Source of the DNA: Burkholderia anthina
GTDB lineage: Bacteria > Pseudomonadota > Gammaproteobacteria > Burkholderiales > Burkholderiaceae
Length of the DNA stretch: 64,000 bases
NCBI RefSeq assembly: GCF_001547525.1
Contig: NZ_LNJP01000003.1
Location: forward strand, 1,860,001 to 1,924,000
Direction of reading: 5' to 3'
Shown here: positions 62,822 to 64,000 of the stretch, piece after piece
Layout: each line of letters starts with the position of its first letter
Position numbering within the stretch: the stretch's first letter is position 1
The notes under the pieces: generated by a model
Database searches by the model: none
The model's input: the letters and a program-made list of their open reading frames with translations, nothing else
Told to the model about the DNA's origin: nothing
Program-made: the position numbers and the translations under genes

Positions 62822-63859
62822 TCACGCAGGAGCGTGAAGCGGGCCCGCGTGCGACGCCAGCCGCGGCGAGCTTGCCGACTGCCCCTGCGCGAGCGGCGCC
62901 ACCTGCTTGCGGCGCTCACGCGTCGGCGCGACGCCGAACGCGTCACGGTAGCTCTTGCTGAAGTGGCATGCCGACTGGAAGCCGCACGCCATCGTGATGT
63001 GCATGATCGACATGTCGGTCTGCAGCAGCAACTCGCGCGCCCGGCGCAGCCGCAGCGTCAGGTAATAGTGCGTCGGCGTCATCCCGAGGTGCTCGCGGAA
63101 GAGGCGCTGCAACTGCCGCTGCGACATGTTCGCGAGCCGCGCGAGCTCCTCGCGCGACAGCGGTTCCTCGATGTTGTTCTCCATCAGCGAGATCACTTCG
63201 AACAGCGACTTGTTCGCCGAGCCCAGGCGCGCGACGAGCGGCATGCGCTGTTGTGCGCTCGTATCGCGCACGTGTTCGACGATGAACTGCTCGGCGATCT
63301 GCGTGACGCGTGCGGTGCCCACGCGCGCGGCGATCAGGTTCAGCATCATGTCGAGCGGCGCGACGCCGCCCGTGCACGTGATGCGGTCGCGGTCGATCAC
63401 GAACAGTTCCTTCAGGAAGCGCGTGTCCGGAAACTCTTCCTTCAGCGCCGACATGTTCTCCCAGTGGATCGCGCACGCGTAGCCCGCGAGCAGCCCCGAT
63501 TTCGCGAGCGCATAGGTGCCCGTGCACAGGCTGCCGAGCGGGATGCCCGAGCGCGCGAAGCGGCGCAGTGTCGACAGATGGGCGGGCGTGGTCGCGCGCT
63601 GCACGTCGACGCCGCCGCACACGAACACGATGTCGGGTTGTCCCACGCACTCGGCCGGGCCCGTATCGACCGTCAGGCCGTTGCTCGCCGTGACCGGGCC
63701 GCCGTCCGGGCTGATCACCGACCAGCGATAGAGCGGCTGGCCGCTCAGGTAGTTCGCCATCCGAAGCACCTCGATCGCATTGGTGAACGCGATCATCGTG
63801 AAGTTCGGTAAAGGCATGAACGCGAAGTGGGACAGCGACGCTGTGCGGTCGGGCGACAT
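62822..63859 (-). CDS. GlxA-type AraC regulator, GbdR/CdhR-like
   Basis: This 345-residue protein has an N-terminal DJ-1/PfpI-like domain (FAFMPLPNFTMIAFTNAIEVLRMANYLSGQPLYRWSVISPDGGPVTASNGL, then SLCTGTYALAKSGLLAGYACAIHWENM) and two C-terminal AraC motifs (LSREELARLANMSQRQLQRLFREHLGMTPTHYYLTLRLRRAREL...MHITMACGFQSACHFSKSYRDAFGVAP). This pattern is that of regulators of choline, carnitine or glycine-betaine catabolism (GbdR, CdhR). The precise ligand is not readable. The ATG at 63859 is preceded by a weak GGAG-like sequence. A longer start at 63985 is less likely. Confidence 0.85.
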   Translation of the reverse strand: MSPDRTASLSHFAFMPLPNFTMIAFTNAIEVLRMANYLSGQPLYRWSVISPDGGPVTASNGLTVDTGPAECVGQPDIVFVCGGVDVQRATTPAHLSTLRRFARSGIPLGSLCTGTYALAKSGLLAGYACAIHWENMSALKEEFPDTRFLKELFVIDRDRITCTGGVAPLDMMLNLIAARVGTARVTQIAEQFIVEHVRDTSAQQRMPLVARLGSANKSLFEVISLMENNIEEPLSREELARLANMSQRQLQRLFREHLGMTPTHYYLTLRLRRARELLLQTDMSIMHITMACGFQSACHFSKSYRDAFGVAPTRERRKQVAPLAQGQSASSPRLASHAGPLHAPA

Positions 63860-64000
63860 GGGGAGCGTTCCTTGAATCTCTAATAGCTTTTGGCCCGGGG
63901 CACGAATCGGGCTGCGGTATTGTGTGAGCGAGTGCAACAAGCGTGCCATACGGCTAAACCCTAGCCCCATACGTCGTCTGGGCATCGGCGCGTTGCTGCA

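Overview
The window is GC-rich DNA (about two thirds G+C, dense genes, long overlapping shadow frames). Its gene set, namely a pqqABCDE operon, a betIBA operon, a rhlA/rhlB/rhlC rhamnolipid cluster with its own exporter, and an exopolysaccharide cluster, points to a Burkholderia, probably of the cepacia complex and on a secondary replicon. This rests on gene content and style, not on a search. No tRNA, rRNA, IS element, prophage or CRISPR array was seen.

0-12 kb is a PQQ/alcohol-oxidation module. It holds a periplasmic binding-type protein (cut by the window edge), a PQQ alcohol dehydrogenase with the Asp-Tyr-Asp signature of lanthanide-dependent enzymes, a divergent TonB-dependent receptor, a sigma-54 enhancer-binding regulator of AcoR type, and pqqABCDE. 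Sigma-54 -24/-12 elements lie upstream of the dehydrogenase, the receptor, pqqA and perhaps the regulator. A 21-bp inverted element (GGTGT-type half, 9 nt, ACACC-type half) occurs once between the dehydrogenase and receptor genes and three times in tandem upstream of pqqA. Together they look like one regulon that makes the cofactor, makes the enzyme, and imports something (a metal chelate or PQQ).

12-22 kb is a mixed region. It has a divergent HTH/unknown gene pair, two alpha/beta hydrolases, a DinB-like protein behind a perfect 21-bp inverted repeat, a YciI-like protein, a VapBC-type toxin-antitoxin pair, an MFS transporter and a two-gene ABC exporter. 22-29 kb has a cupin and a four-gene envelope cluster: two paralogous lipoproteins, an OmpW-like porin and a small secreted protein. 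An unrecognised gene follows. 29-33 kb is betI-betB-betA (choline to glycine betaine).

33-42 kb is the rhamnolipid operon: rhlA, an isoprenylcysteine-type carboxyl methyltransferase gene, rhlB, a DHA2 MFS pump, rhlC, an outer-membrane factor and a HlyD/EmrA adaptor. It is preceded by an AT-rich leader with a hairpin. 42-48 kb has glutathione-independent formaldehyde dehydrogenase, a zinc-ribbon membrane protein with a coupled leader peptide, a MocR-type regulator and a secreted beta-propeller/discoidin protein.

48-59 kb is a nine-gene exopolysaccharide operon on the minus strand, tightly packed, with 4-nt or 1-nt overlaps at six junctions. It runs from a short priming glycosyltransferase through Wza-like and Wzc-like proteins, flippase, a capsule-synthesis-type protein, acetyltransferase and two glycosyltransferases with a polymerase-like protein. 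Its Wzc-like protein has lost the kinase Walker A and B residues. An AraC regulator and an AT-rich gap separate it from a secreted M60-like protein whose HExxH motif is gone and which ends in two tandem repeats. The window closes with a GlxA/GbdR-type AraC regulator.
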